From NCBI GenBank assembly GCA_050258095.1, contig JBLMYD010000008.1:1-64000 (forward strand): DNA of 64,000 bases, read 5' to 3'. Below are positions 1 through 8,454 of the stretch, piece after piece. The position numbers and the translations under genes were made by a program. Under the pieces are notes generated by a model. The model ran no database searches and was not told the DNA's origin. It was given only the letters and a program-made list of their open reading frames with translations. The stretch comes from VRUE01 sp050258095 (GTDB taxonomy: Bacteria; Actinomycetota; Thermoleophilia; Solirubrobacterales; 70-9). The stretch's first letter is position 1. Each line of letters opens with the position of its first letter.

Positions 1-38
1 GTCAGGTGCCTTTTTAGGCACCTGACAACCGGCACGTC
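1..38. repeat. Palindromic repeat (partial), probable terminator hairpin
   Basis: Positions 1-26 form a perfect hairpin: GTCAGGTGCC, loop TTTTTA, GGCACCTGAC. CCGGCACGTC follows at 29-38 and lies one base from the stop codon of the minus-strand gene that ends at 40. The same block, CGGCACGTC next to a stop codon, recurs at 63411-63419 as one arm of a complete 50-bp palindrome. The matching GACGTGCCG arm of this copy would lie just left of the window. It may act as a terminator for the minus-strand gene. Confidence 0.6.
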
Positions 39-39
39 C

Positions 40-372
40 CTAGCGGAAGTCGTCGGCGCCGATCAGGTCGGCGGCGAGCGCCGCCGCGAAGGTCTCGGCG
101 ACGAACCGCATGTTCTCCCGCTCGATCTCCTTCAGCTCGCCGGAGAGAGCCTGGGTGCCGAGGTCGAGCTCCTCGTCGTAGGCGTCGATCTCGGCCTCGC
201 CGTGAACGTCGTCGCAGTGCCACTCGCACTCCGGGCAGCGCCGCCAGAGGCGCCAATGCCGGCGGTCCTCCGCCTGCTCCCAGCAGGTGGGCTGGACGAG
301 ACACGAGTCGCAGCGCGGGCAGACGTGGAGCCCGGCGGTTGCTTTGGCTTGGCTGGCGCTCGCGTTTCGCAT
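40..372 (-). CDS. Small zinc-ribbon protein
   Basis: This is a 110-residue protein of unknown function. The N-terminal half has two cysteine pairs, CPRC and CPEC, with extra Cys and His between and after them (C-x2-C-x-s-C and CPECEWHC), which fits a zinc ribbon. The rest is acidic and helical. I chose the ATG at 372 because AGAAGGA lies 2 bases upstream of it; an ATG at 414 would add 14 residues that overlap a poor start context. It is divergent from tatA. The gene ends directly at the palindrome at 1-38. No function can be assigned; a nucleic-acid-binding or regulatory role is possible for this kind of protein. Confidence 0.6.
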   Translation of the reverse strand: MRNASASQAKATAGLHVCPRCDSCLVQPTCWEQAEDRRHWRLWRRCPECEWHCDDVHGEAEIDAYDEELDLGTQALSGELKEIERENMRFVAETFAAALAADLIGADDFR

Positions 373-503
373 GTTCCTTCTCTCGAACCCATCAAAGCGC
401 GATTCAATCCGCACTTTTCCGCGGATTTCTTAAGAAAACCCAACTTTCAGGTATGTCACATACCCATTTCGCCGCGATCCGATGCGGACCTGCGCCCGCT
501 ACC

Positions 504-755
504 ATGGGCTTTGTGCCGAACGTAGGTCCTGCCGAGCTGGCGATCGTCCTGATCATCGCCCTGATCGTCTTCGGTCCCAAACGCCTCCCGGAGCTGGGTC
601 GCTCCCTCGGCAAAGGGATCCGTGAGTTCCGCAGCTCGCTCAGCGGCGAGGGCGATGAGCCGCAGCGAACCGAGCCAACTGAGGCGATCGAGGCGCCCGC
701 GGCGCCGGCCGAGCAGGGTGCGGAGGACGAGAGCGTCGCCCACGATCGCGGCTGA
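504..755 (+). CDS. tatA: Sec-independent protein translocase subunit TatA
   Basis: This is the pore-forming subunit of the twin-arginine translocase, which exports folded proteins across the cytoplasmic membrane. The 83-residue product has the family layout: a short N-terminus, one membrane helix (ELAIVLIIALIVFG), the FGPKRLPELGRSLGKGI hinge and amphipathic helix, and an acidic Ala/Pro/Glu-rich tail. Starts at ATG 504 or GTG 513 are both possible; neither has a clear ribosome-binding site. It is 9 bases upstream of tatC, so the two are surely one operon. A TatB gene is not next to them, as is usual in minimal Tat systems. Confidence 0.9.
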   Translation: MGFVPNVGPAELAIVLIIALIVFGPKRLPELGRSLGKGIREFRSSLSGEGDEPQRTEPTEAIEAPAAPAEQGAEDESVAHDRG

Positions 756-764
756 GGCGAGCCG

Positions 765-1535
765 ATGGCCCGCTTGAGGCCCGTCTCGCACGAGGAGCGG
801 CTGACCCTCGTCGAGCACCTGGACGAGCTGCGCACCCGGATCGTCGTCTGCCTCGTCGTCTTTGCCGTCGCCCTGGCGCTCTGCTTCTGGCAGAACCACC
901 TGCTGCTCGAAATCGCCACCGGGCCGCTGCCCGCCGGCCACGAAAAGCTGACCACCTTCGGCGTCGCCGAGCCCTTCACGATCACCCTCACCGTCGCCGT
1001 CTACGGCGCGCTCGTCCTCTCCCTCCCGGTGCTGCTCTACCAGCTGTACTCCTACGTGCTGCCGGCCTTCACCCAGAGCGAGCGCCGCGTCGTCACGCCG
1101 ATCCTGCTCCTCGCTCCGCTGCTCTTCCTCGCCGGCGTCGCCTTCGCCTACTTCGTCGTCATGCCGCCGGCGGTCAAGTTCCTGCTCGGCTTCAACGACA
1201 CCCAGTTCAACGTCCAGGTTCGCGCCCGCGACTACTACACGTTCTTCTCGACAACGATGCTGGCCGGCGGCCTGGTCTTCGAGCTGCCGCTGGCGATCGT
1301 CGCCGCCACGCGGCTCGGCATCGTCAGGGTCGAGCAGCTCTCCGCCAACCGGCGCTACGCCTACCTGCTTATCTCGATCATCGCCGCCGCCCTGCCTGGG
1401 GTCGACCCGGTCTCGATGCTGATCGAGATGGTCCCGCTCCTCGTTCTCTTCGAGTTGAGTATCTTGATCGCTCGCGCCCTCGGCTCGCCGAGGGCGGCGG
1501 GAGGAACGGCGAGGCCCTCAACTCAGGAGCGGTAA
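765..1535 (+). CDS. tatC: Sec-independent protein translocase subunit TatC
   Basis: This is the twin-arginine signal-peptide receptor and core membrane subunit of the Tat complex. The 256-residue protein has six predicted membrane helices and the signature N-terminal segment LVEHLDELRTRIV, whose Glu is needed for signal-peptide recognition in known TatC proteins. The conserved YAYLLISIIAAALPGVDP region near residues 200-215 matches the family's fifth helix region. The length is typical. It follows tatA by 9 bases, and the next gene starts 3 bases after its stop, so all three are probably cotranscribed. Confidence 0.95.
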   Translation: MARLRPVSHEERLTLVEHLDELRTRIVVCLVVFAVALALCFWQNHLLLEIATGPLPAGHEKLTTFGVAEPFTITLTVAVYGALVLSLPVLLYQLYSYVLPAFTQSERRVVTPILLLAPLLFLAGVAFAYFVVMPPAVKFLLGFNDTQFNVQVRARDYYTFFSTTMLAGGLVFELPLAIVAATRLGIVRVEQLSANRRYAYLLISIIAAALPGVDPVSMLIEMVPLLVLFELSILIARALGSPRAAGGTARPSTQER

Positions 1536-1538
1536 TAG

Positions 1539-2336
1539 ATGGCGCAAGGCGGTGAAAGGCGGATGCTCTTCGACATCCGGGGACGGCGAAAGCACGTCGT
1601 CCGAGTCGTCTACGCGATCCTCGCCCTGCTGATGGGCGCCAGCCTCTTCTTCGTCGTCGGCCCCTTCAACGCCACCAACCTAATCGGCGGCAGCAGCACC
1701 ACGAGCGCCGCCAAGGTCGCGCAGGAACGGGTCGAGAAGCTGGAAGCCCAGCTGCTGCGCGAACCCGAAAACGAAGACCTGCTCACCGCGCTCACCAGGG
1801 CCCACCTCTCGGCCGCCACCGCGCTCAGCGAACCAAGTTCCACGACAGGGGGGACGACCCTCACCCGCGAAGGCCACCGGGAGCTCGAAGCGGCGGCCAG
1901 CACCTGGCAGCGGTACTTGAAACAGGCTGAATCGCCCAACCCTGCCATCGCCTCGCTGATGGCGCGGGGCTATTTCGGTCTCGCGGAAACGTCGGCGACC
2001 ACCGGTGAAGCGGTGCCGTTCGTGAAGAAGGCCGCCGAAGCGCAGCAGGTGTCCGCGGAAGGGCGGCCGACGCTGAACTCGCTCACCTTCCTGGCGATCT
2101 ACCAGTACTACGCGGGAAACTTCGCCGCCGGCGACAAGGCGGCCGCGCAGGCCGGAGCCAAGGTATCGAAGTCGCGGCGCAAGGAAGTGAAGAAAGAAAT
2201 GGCCGAAGCCCGCAAGCGCGGCAAGGAATTCGCCAAACAGAAGAAGGAATCCGCCAAGGCCGAAAAGGAAAAAGGCAAGGAAAGCCTGAAAAACCCCTTC
2301 GGCGAACTCGGCGGCAGCACCGGCCTCGGCGGGTAG
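1539..2336 (+). CDS. Membrane-anchored helical (TPR-like) protein downstream of tatC
   Basis: The 265-residue product has a basic N-terminus (DIRGRRKHVVRVVY), one membrane helix at about residues 27-46, and a long helical domain with internal similarity to tetratricopeptide arrays (NEDLLTALTRAHLSAATAL, then repeated alanine-rich helices). It ends in a very lysine-rich charged tail followed by a Gly-rich end. A single anchor with a soluble helical domain suggests a scaffold or chaperone role at the membrane. The link to Tat is only by position, 3 bases after tatC. AGGAGCGG lies ahead of ATG 1539; ATG 1563 is an alternative start. Confidence 0.6.
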   Translation: MAQGGERRMLFDIRGRRKHVVRVVYAILALLMGASLFFVVGPFNATNLIGGSSTTSAAKVAQERVEKLEAQLLREPENEDLLTALTRAHLSAATALSEPSSTTGGTTLTREGHRELEAAASTWQRYLKQAESPNPAIASLMARGYFGLAETSATTGEAVPFVKKAAEAQQVSAEGRPTLNSLTFLAIYQYYAGNFAAGDKAAAQAGAKVSKSRRKEVKKEMAEARKRGKEFAKQKKESAKAEKEKGKESLKNPFGELGGSTGLGG

Positions 2337-2354
2337 CGGCCCGGGCCGCCCAGG

Positions 2355-2975
2355 TCAGCGCGGGCCGCGAGCCTTTTGCCGCTTGAGGAGGTGACGCTCG
2401 AGCGCGGCATGTGAGTCGCCTGGGAACCTGACCAGCTCGACGAGGCCCGAAGGCGGATGACCGGTGATGAGCTTCTGAGCGGGCACGGCGGAAGACACGC
2501 CGGGCTTGGCGCCCCACCGGACTTCCACTCGTTGACCAAACAGCGTCAGGTTCACGCTTTCGGGGAGGGCCGCCGATGGGCTGAGAACGCCCCGCGCGCC
2601 GAGGCTCACCAACCTCCGGGCCTCCTCCTGGCACCGCTCATGATCGTCGTCAACCAGAGCGTCCGGCGGGAATCCCGCATCTTCGGCTTTCTCGAAGGTG
2701 CTGTAGTCGACGACGATGCCCTCGTTTACTTCCAGCTCCCACAGGGCGACCTTGTAAGTTGCCGCCTCCACCTCGGTTCGCAGATTCTCGTGCCGGATCT
2801 TCTCCGCAAAAGGCGCCTGGGGGTCGAGGCAGAGGTACTGGACCGTGCCCGACTGGGCAGTGTTCCATCGTCCCGACCTGCGGTTTGCGGCGACCCGCAG
2901 TGGCACGTCATAGCTCGTAGCCCGGTAGACCCGGGCCTGGAACGAAACGTGCGGGGGAAGAGTCGCTCTAGGCAT
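2355..2975 (-). CDS. RES-domain toxin of a RES/Xre toxin-antitoxin pair
   Basis: The 206-residue protein matches the RES family, toxins that in characterised cases (MbcT, RES from Pseudomonas and Photorhabdus) degrade or modify NAD+. Visible family features are an N-terminal RVYRA segment, the basic RSGRWN motif that carries the conserved Arg, and the YLCLDPQAPFAEKIRHE stretch that carries the conserved Glu. The start ATG overlaps the antitoxin's last codons by 8 bases (gATGcctag), the usual tight coupling for this system. Length and position downstream of the antitoxin are typical. NAD+ depletion is inferred from the family, not shown by the sequence. Confidence 0.75.
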   Translation of the reverse strand: MPRATLPPHVSFQARVYRATSYDVPLRVAANRRSGRWNTAQSGTVQYLCLDPQAPFAEKIRHENLRTEVEAATYKVALWELEVNEGIVVDYSTFEKAEDAGFPPDALVDDDHERCQEEARRLVSLGARGVLSPSAALPESVNLTLFGQRVEVRWGAKPGVSSAVPAQKLITGHPPSGLVELVRFPGDSHAALERHLLKRQKARGPR

Positions 2976-3657
2976 CCTGCGATCGTCCCGCCCGTGCCTC
3001 CCACAGAAGCCGGTCTTCGGCCACCGGATCTTCGAGGAGCGTCACCGGCTTCTTCCCGTTCAGGCCTGGTCGGGGCCGCTCGAACCAGGAGAGGATTCCC
3101 TCCTCGGTCCAGTTGTGGCGAAGGATCGCCACGAGGTGCGCGACGAGCTGGAGTCGGCGCGTGGGGGTCCGATGCTCCTTCGTCCATCTGGACAGGGTCT
3201 TTCGGTTGACGCCCACGAGACCGGCGATCGCCTCGTTTGACGTGGCTGGGAGCCATCTCTTCAACTCTTCGATGACAAGGCCCGCGTCATCCGGAAGTCC
3301 GATGACGTGCTCATCGAGGGCGTCGCGGATAACATGCCGCACTCGCTCTATGGCGATCAGCAGTCGATCGATGACATCGAGGTCATAGGACGCCTCGTTC
3401 TCGCGCAGAAGCCCGTTGATCTCCCAGAGCGCGGCATGGAACTCGATTACCTGGGCCTTGTCCAGATCCTCCGGCCGGAGCTTTTCGCGAAGAGCGCCGA
3501 GGCGTTCGACGATGGTCTCCAGGCGCTCGTGGAAGGAGTTGTCGATTTCGGGGTGCTCCTGAAGCTGGGCGATCGCCTCCACGAAGCCGTTCTTCAGATC
3601 CAGCAGCTCTTCATCCGCATGTCCGAGGCGTTTCTCTGGGGTCAGAGTCACGGTCAC
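2968..3657 (-). CDS. Xre/MbcA/ParS-type antitoxin
   Basis: The 229-residue protein has a long helical N-terminus, then a helix-turn-helix (NEAIAGLVGVNRKTLSRWTK, about residues 150-170) and a C-terminal domain of the Xre-MbcA-ParS toxin-binding type (HNWTEEGILSWFERPRPGL, then a segment ending KPVTLLEDP). This is the antitoxin architecture that pairs with RES toxins. The start is GTG 3657, with AAAGGAGA 7 bases upstream. The N-terminal 130 residues are longer than in most family members. The same HTH plus toxin-binding layout is found fused to a sigma factor at 60647-61681. Confidence 0.75.
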   Translation of the reverse strand: MTVTLTPEKRLGHADEELLDLKNGFVEAIAQLQEHPEIDNSFHERLETIVERLGALREKLRPEDLDKAQVIEFHAALWEINGLLRENEASYDLDVIDRLLIAIERVRHVIRDALDEHVIGLPDDAGLVIEELKRWLPATSNEAIAGLVGVNRKTLSRWTKEHRTPTRRLQLVAHLVAILRHNWTEEGILSWFERPRPGLNGKKPVTLLEDPVAEDRLLWEARAGRSQDA

Positions 3658-3700
3658 GCCCGGGTCTCCTTTCGTCTCATAGGTGCGCTAGCTATGGGAC

Positions 3701-3728
3701 ATTATAGGGACATCAGCCGATGCTGCAA
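3701..3728 (-). promoter_or_regulatory. Promoter and direct-repeat operator of the RES/Xre module
   Basis: Read on the minus strand, TTGCAG (3728-3723) and TATAAT (3706-3701) are separated by 16 bases, a near-consensus sigma-70 promoter 43 bases ahead of the antitoxin GTG. The -10 box sits inside a direct repeat, ATGTCCC TATA ATGTCCC, a likely binding site for the antitoxin and so for autoregulation. Confidence 0.6.
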
Positions 3729-3803
3729 TCGCAATCGGCTTGTCAGAGGCGAAATTCAGGCAGTAGCAGATGGGCACTGGCTCATCGCACCGCCGAGCCA
3801 AAA

Positions 3804-3876
3804 TGGGCCGTGAAGGACTCGAACCTTCGACCTTGAGATTAAGAGTCTCCTGCTCTACCAACTGAGCTAACGGCCC
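3804..3876 (-). tRNA. tRNA-Lys(CTT)
   Basis: This 73-nt cloverleaf is read on the minus strand. The acceptor stem is GGGCCGT with ACGGCCC, followed by discriminator A. The D-arm is GCTC/GAGC, the anticodon loop is CTCTTAA (anticodon CTT, Lys), and the T-arm contains GGTTCGAGTCC. CCA is not encoded. One mismatch occurs at the base of the anticodon stem. Confidence 0.95.
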
Positions 3877-3909
3877 GGGAGGGCTCAAGTATAGGAAGGC
3901 CGGCTTTGG

Positions 3910-4674
3910 CTAGCGGGCTGCGCAGCCCTTGTCGACGCTGCTTTCGATCACGGTGTCGCCTTCTTCGGCGGTGGCGAAGGTGAGGCGGCCGTTCGTGCTG
4001 AGGATGCCGTCGCTGCAGCGGGCGGATATGTAGCTGCGTGGCTCGCCGGCGAAGCGCCAGCGGCGACCGAGGTCGACGTTGACGTGGGTGATGGCGCCGT
4101 AGCCGCCCGCGATCGGCGGCAGGTTGAGCGTGGCGCGGTAGCGGTAGGCCCCGCGCCGTTTTTTGATCGGGATCGTGAGGTCGTAGACCTCGGTGAAGGG
4201 CTGGTCGATGCGAGCCTGCAGGATCGCCGTCGGGTGGCCGTTTTCGCGCGGCCCGTTGAAGAGGGTCAGCAGCGAGCCGACCCGCTGGGGCGACTGCCCC
4301 GGGAGCGCGAACATCACCCACAGGCGCCCCCTGCCGACGACCGCCCGCCCGCAGAGGGCCCGCGCCTCTTCGGGCGTCGCTTCGCGCAGCAGCTCCGGGT
4401 CGCAGATCGGCAGCCCCTTGGTCGAGAGGCGCCCGTCGCGGTCGAAGTCGATCACCAGCTGCTTCAGCTGCTCCGGGATTCCCCCGTCCACTGCGCGGAT
4501 CTCGAGGTGGCCCTTGAAGTGGATCGGGGCGAAGGCGCGGCGCGGCAGCTTGCGCGGCGCGAAGCCGCCGTTGGCGACGACGAACAGGTTTCCCGTCTGC
4601 AGCGAGTCGGCAGCGGCGCCGCCCACGAGCAGTCCACAGGCGAGCAGTGCGCCGATTCCCAGAAGCCGCTTCAT
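3910..4674 (-). CDS. Secreted protein, paralogue A of a five-member family
   Basis: The 254-residue protein begins with a clear signal peptide (MKRLLGIGALLACGLLVGG, cleavage likely near AAADS). The mature part shares a set of motifs with four other proteins in this window (8956, 27294, 28161 and 28958): NGGFAPRKLPRR, a KGLPIC-type motif, GRAVVGRG, a FNG motif, PPIAGGYGAIT and a late YISARCSDG. The pattern suggests a beta-rich extracellular domain with one or two disulphides. I know of no characterised homologue. It is the most divergent of the five. It is followed by tRNA-Lys, and the mmpL gene is divergent from it. Confidence 0.6.
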   Translation of the reverse strand: MKRLLGIGALLACGLLVGGAAADSLQTGNLFVVANGGFAPRKLPRRAFAPIHFKGHLEIRAVDGGIPEQLKQLVIDFDRDGRLSTKGLPICDPELLREATPEEARALCGRAVVGRGRLWVMFALPGQSPQRVGSLLTLFNGPRENGHPTAILQARIDQPFTEVYDLTIPIKKRRGAYRYRATLNLPPIAGGYGAITHVNVDLGRRWRFAGEPRSYISARCSDGILSTNGRLTFATAEEGDTVIESSVDKGCAAR

Positions 4675-4787
4675 CCCTCCCCAAACAGCCTATCGCCGGG
4701 TTTGGCTCGTTAAACCCAACTGTTTCTTAACAGAGCCTTCTCGCTCCCTTCTCCCCGCTCCGCCAGACCGGGCGCCAAACTACGTCT

Positions 4788-7700
4788 GTGCCTGTGAGGA
4801 GGAGCAGGGGGCAGAGCGCCGACGCGCGTGCCGAGCCCGGGGACAAATCGCCGCCGCTGATGCTGCGCCACCCGCGGCGCACGCTGGCGCTCGTCGCAGC
4901 CTTCCTCGCCGTCCTGATCGCCTTCAGCTTCAGCCTCGAAGGCAGGTTGGAGCCCAGCACGCTGCAGATCTCGGGCACCGACGCGCAGCGCGCCAACAGC
5001 CTGCTCAGCGAAAACTTCGGCGAGTCGGCCCCCTTCGTCATCCTCCTGCGCGGCAACGCCGCCGCGATCGACCGGCAGGGGCCGAAACTGATCCGCGCCC
5101 TGCGCCGCGACCCGAAGGTGACGACGCTCTCGCCCTGGGACCGCGGCCTGGTCGAACGCCTGCGTCCGACGCCGCGCCGGGCGCTGATCATCGCCGACTT
5201 CCACGTCGGCATCCACGAAGCGGTCAAGGACAAGGTGCCGCTGCTCGAACGCACCCTGGAAGAGACGATCCACCCGCCGGTGCAGGCGACGCAGAGCAGC
5301 TTCGCGACCCTGACGCGGACGATCCAGAACGAAGCGATCTCCTCCGCCGAGCGCAGCGAGCTGATCGCCCTGCCGATCCTGCTGGTCGTCCTCCTGCTCG
5401 TCTTCCGCTCGCCGGTGGCGGCGGCGATCCCGCTCGGCTTCGGCGCCGCCGCGGTCCTCTCCTCGCGCGGGCTGCTCTCGATCCTCACCCACTGGATCGG
5501 CGTCGACGCCCTGGCGCTGACCGTCTGCACGATGATGGGCCTGGCGCTCGGGGTCGACTACTCGCTGCTGATGGTCTCGCGCTTCCGCGAAGAGCTGGCG
5601 GCCGGCGCCACCCCGATCGACGCCGCCTGGGCGATGCGCCGCACCGCCGGCCGCACCACGGTCTTCGCCGGCAGCACGCTGGTCCTCTCGATGCTGGTCG
5701 CGCTGATGGTCGTGCCCGGCGCCCTGCTCGCCTCGCTGGCGGCGACGCTGGCCCTCGTCGTCACCCTCACCGTGCTGATCGCCTCGCTCGCCGGGCCGCC
5801 GATACTGATGCTGGTCGGGACCAACATCGACCGCTGGCGGGTGGGGCCGCGACCCGACGGCGAGCGCTCGCGCCTGATGACGATCGTCTCGGCGGCGCTG
5901 CGCCGGCCGGCGCCGGTGGCAGCGGCGATCGGGCTTGTCGTCCTCATCCTCGCCGGACCGGCCCTGGCGCTGAAGACGGGCCCCTTCAGCCTCGGCGAGC
6001 TGCCCCAGGACAACTCGGCCCGCCAGGACGCCGAACTGATCCAGCGATCGTTCGGCGGCGGCTTCGAAGCGCCGTTCGTGCTCGTCGCCGCGACGGACAG
6101 GGGGCCGATCACCGAACCGCCGCTGCTCGCCGCGCTCGGTCGCTGGCAGCGACGGATCGCCGCCACCAAAGGGGTCGAAAGCGTGATCGGCCCGACGCAG
6201 GTGACCCGCGCGGTGGAACCGCTGCGCAAGCGCCTCTCCTCGGCGCTCACCTCGGGCAACAAGTCCGGGCCGCTGGCCAACCTCAGCCGCCTCGGCCGCA
6301 ACCTGGGCCGGGCGGCGCACGGAGTCGCCCAGCTGCGCGAAGGGATCTCGAAGGCGACCTACGGCGCCGGCCTGCTCGCCCAGGGCTCGGGGCAGGCAGA
6401 AGAAGGGGCCTTCGCGATCGCCCAGGGCCTCGGGCAGGCCGTCGGCGCGACCCAGGAACTGGTCGTCGCGATCGAAAAGCTGGCGAGCGGAACGAAGCGG
6501 GTGGCGGAAGGACAGGAAACTGCGGCCCTCGGAGCCCTGGCGATCAAGACCGAACTGATCGACATCCCCAAGAACCTGCGCAACAACGTGCTGAAGCGGA
6601 CCCGACGCCTGGAAAAATCGCTCGCAGAGGAGTCCGAATCGACCGTGCCGCGGCTGCAGGCAGCGGCGCAGGCGACGAGCGAACAGCTGGCGACGGCCGA
6701 ACAGCAGCTGGAAGGGATGACCGTCGGCAAAGCCGACCCCAACTACGGCCCGGCCCTGGAAGCCGTGCGCCAGGCGGCGGCCGACTCCAACGGCCTGCCC
6801 GGCGAACTGGCGGCGCTCGGCGAACGCCTCGACAAGGACGCGGAAGACGCGCACCAGGCGACACTCTGGCTGAAAGGCGAAATCGAACGCCTCGAACGGA
6901 CCGTGTCGCGCTCCAAGGAACTGCTCGAAGGCGAGTACAAGCTGCGCAAGGCCAACAACGAACTCGCCCACGGCGCCGCCCGGCTCAACCGCGAAACGCA
7001 GCAGGCGCCCGCCCAGCTCGAACTCCTCGGCTCCGGCGCAGCGCAGCTCGCCGAAGGCCTCACCGGCCTCGCCGGCGGCAGCACCGAACTCCAGCACGGG
7101 CTCGGCGAAGCCTACTCCCGCTCCCAGCCCGCGCAGAATGGCTTGGGCCGCATGACCGTCCGCGTCCTCTCCCAGAGCGCCCGGCTGAACCGGCAGGCCA
7201 CTCGCCTGCGCCGCACTTCGCCGGACATCTTCGACAACGGCTACTTCGTCCTCTCGGCACTCGCCGGCACGCGCGGCAAGCTGCACGACCGCGCCTCGGA
7301 AGCGGTCGACCTCGAAGGCGGCGGCCAGGCGGCGACCGAGCTGATCTTCTCCCGCTACCCGTTCAACTCGTCCGGCTCGCTCGCCCTCAACGACCGGCTC
7401 GACGAATACGCGAAGAAACTGGGCAGGGAAACGGGCCTGCGCACCGGCGTCGCCGGCGGGCCGCCGACGCTCAACACCTACAGCCGCGTCACCCGCGAAC
7501 GGATCCCGATCGTGGTTGCCGCGATCACCCTCGCCACCTTCCTCGTCCTGCTTCTCGTCCTACGGGCGTTGCCGCTGGCGGCGATCGCGGTCGGCCTCAA
7601 CCTCGCCACCGTCGGCGTCGCCTTCGGCGTGCTGACGATCCTCAACCACGTCCCCTCCGGCTGGCCGCTGGGCGGCCGAACCTACGTCGACGCGGTCGGC

Positions 7701-8063
7701 GCGACGATGATCTTCGGCGTCGTCTTCGGCCTCTCGATCGACTACGCCGTCTTCCTCCTCGTCCGCATGCGCGAGCACTACGACCAGCACGGCGACAACG
7801 CGGCGGCGATCAAATTCGGCCTCGAGCGCACGGCGCGGGTGATCACCGGCGCGGCGGCGATCATGATGGCCGTCTTCATCGCCTTCGCCGGCGCGCCGAT
7901 CGCGACGGTCAGCCAGCTCGGCATCGGGCTGTCCGTCGCGGTCCTGCTCGACGCCACCGTCGTCCGCATCGTCCTGCTGCCGGCGCTGATGCTGCTGATC
8001 GGCGAGCGAGTCTGGTGGCTGCCGCGCCCGCTGCAGCGGGCGCTGCCACGGCTCAACGTCTGA
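4788..8063 (+). CDS. MMPL family (RND superfamily) transporter
   Basis: The 1091-residue integral membrane protein has the two-half RND layout: a helix near residue 35, an extracellular domain, a five-helix block (about 190-380), a long helical extracellular domain (about 450-840) and a second helix block (about 890-1080). Signatures are GLALGVDYSLLMVSRFREEL in the first half and FGLSIDYAVFLLVRMREHY in the second; the Asp-Tyr pairs are the proton-relay residues of MMPL proteins. Actinobacterial MmpL proteins export lipids; that role here is by family only. The gene lies upstream of the mce cluster, so a lipid-transport theme is plausible. GTG 4788 is the chosen start; ATG 4860 is an alternative nearer the first helix. 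Confidence 0.85.
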   Translation: MPVRRSRGQSADARAEPGDKSPPLMLRHPRRTLALVAAFLAVLIAFSFSLEGRLEPSTLQISGTDAQRANSLLSENFGESAPFVILLRGNAAAIDRQGPKLIRALRRDPKVTTLSPWDRGLVERLRPTPRRALIIADFHVGIHEAVKDKVPLLERTLEETIHPPVQATQSSFATLTRTIQNEAISSAERSELIALPILLVVLLLVFRSPVAAAIPLGFGAAAVLSSRGLLSILTHWIGVDALALTVCTMMGLALGVDYSLLMVSRFREELAAGATPIDAAWAMRRTAGRTTVFAGSTLVLSMLVALMVVPGALLASLAATLALVVTLTVLIASLAGPPILMLVGTNIDRWRVGPRPDGERSRLMTIVSAALRRPAPVAAAIGLVVLILAGPALALKTGPFSLGELPQDNSARQDAELIQRSFGGGFEAPFVLVAATDRGPITEPPLLAALGRWQRRIAATKGVESVIGPTQVTRAVEPLRKRLSSALTSGNKSGPLANLSRLGRNLGRAAHGVAQLREGISKATYGAGLLAQGSGQAEEGAFAIAQGLGQAVGATQELVVAIEKLASGTKRVAEGQETAALGALAIKTELIDIPKNLRNNVLKRTRRLEKSLAEESESTVPRLQAAAQATSEQLATAEQQLEGMTVGKADPNYGPALEAVRQAAADSNGLPGELAALGERLDKDAEDAHQATLWLKGEIERLERTVSRSKELLEGEYKLRKANNELAHGAARLNRETQQAPAQLELLGSGAAQLAEGLTGLAGGSTELQHGLGEAYSRSQPAQNGLGRMTVRVLSQSARLNRQATRLRRTSPDIFDNGYFVLSALAGTRGKLHDRASEAVDLEGGGQAATELIFSRYPFNSSGSLALNDRLDEYAKKLGRETGLRTGVAGGPPTLNTYSRVTRERIPIVVAAITLATFLVLLLVLRALPLAAIAVGLNLATVGVAFGVLTILNHVPSGWPLGGRTYVDAVGATMIFGVVFGLSIDYAVFLLVRMREHYDQHGDNAAAIKFGLERTARVITGAAAIMMAVFIAFAGAPIATVSQLGIGLSVAVLLDATVVRIVLLPALMLLIGERVWWLPRPLQRALPRLNV

Positions 8064-8081
8064 TCGTGAGACCCGGGGTTA

Positions 8082-8114
8082 TTGGAACATCATCCCTATT
8101 CGGTATGATGTTCC
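8082..8114 (+). promoter_or_regulatory. Promoter/operator of the HTH-PIN module (leaderless)
   Basis: TTGGAA (8082-8087) and TATGAT (8104-8109), 16 bases apart, form a promoter whose expected start point falls on the ATG at 8116. The boxes are embedded in a perfect inverted repeat with 10-bp arms: GGAACATCAT (8084-8093) and ATGATGTTCC (8105-8114). The HTH protein next to it is the obvious candidate repressor. Confidence 0.65.
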
Positions 8115-8115
8115 C

Positions 8116-8454
8116 ATGTCGAAGATCGCCTGGCGGGTCGAGGAGCTGACCGCGCAGCGTGGCTGGGGCGCGCGCCGGCTCGCCGAAGAGGCCGGGCTCG
8201 ACCAGAAGACGGTGCGCAACATCATCGCCGGCCGGGCGACGCGGGTCGACCTCAGCACGATCGAGAGGCTCGCGCGCGCTCTCGGGGTCGGACCGGGAGC
8301 GCTCTGGGATCTCGGCACCGATCCCGCCGGCGCCTGGGAGAGGACGGCGGGCTCTGCGGGAGAGGGGACGCCCGGCGAGCTGGACGGGGTTCTTGCCGGC
8401 GTTTGGTCGGAGCAGACCGACCCCGCGTTGGAGCGAGCCCTCCGATCGCCTTGA
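8116..8454 (+). CDS. Xre-family HTH antitoxin
   Basis: The 112-residue protein has an N-terminal Xre/Cro helix-turn-helix (RRLAEEAGLDQKTVRNIIAG, about residues 19-38, then STIERLARALGV). The C-terminal 45 residues are low-complexity, acidic and probably unfolded alone, as in antitoxins that wrap their toxin. Its stop overlaps the start of the PIN gene (TTGA), so translation is coupled. The leader is absent or very short, and the perfect inverted repeat around the promoter suggests autorepression. Confidence 0.7.
   Translation: MSKIAWRVEELTAQRGWGARRLAEEAGLDQKTVRNIIAGRATRVDLSTIERLARALGVGPGALWDLGTDPAGAWERTAGSAGEGTPGELDGVLAGVWSEQTDPALERALRSP

Noticed and set aside
4710..7286. Long minus-strand open frame opposite the MMPL gene
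   Set aside because: It is a shadow caused by high G+C; the MMPL frame has clear domains and the opposite frame has low-complexity Arg/Gly/Ala sequence without motifs.
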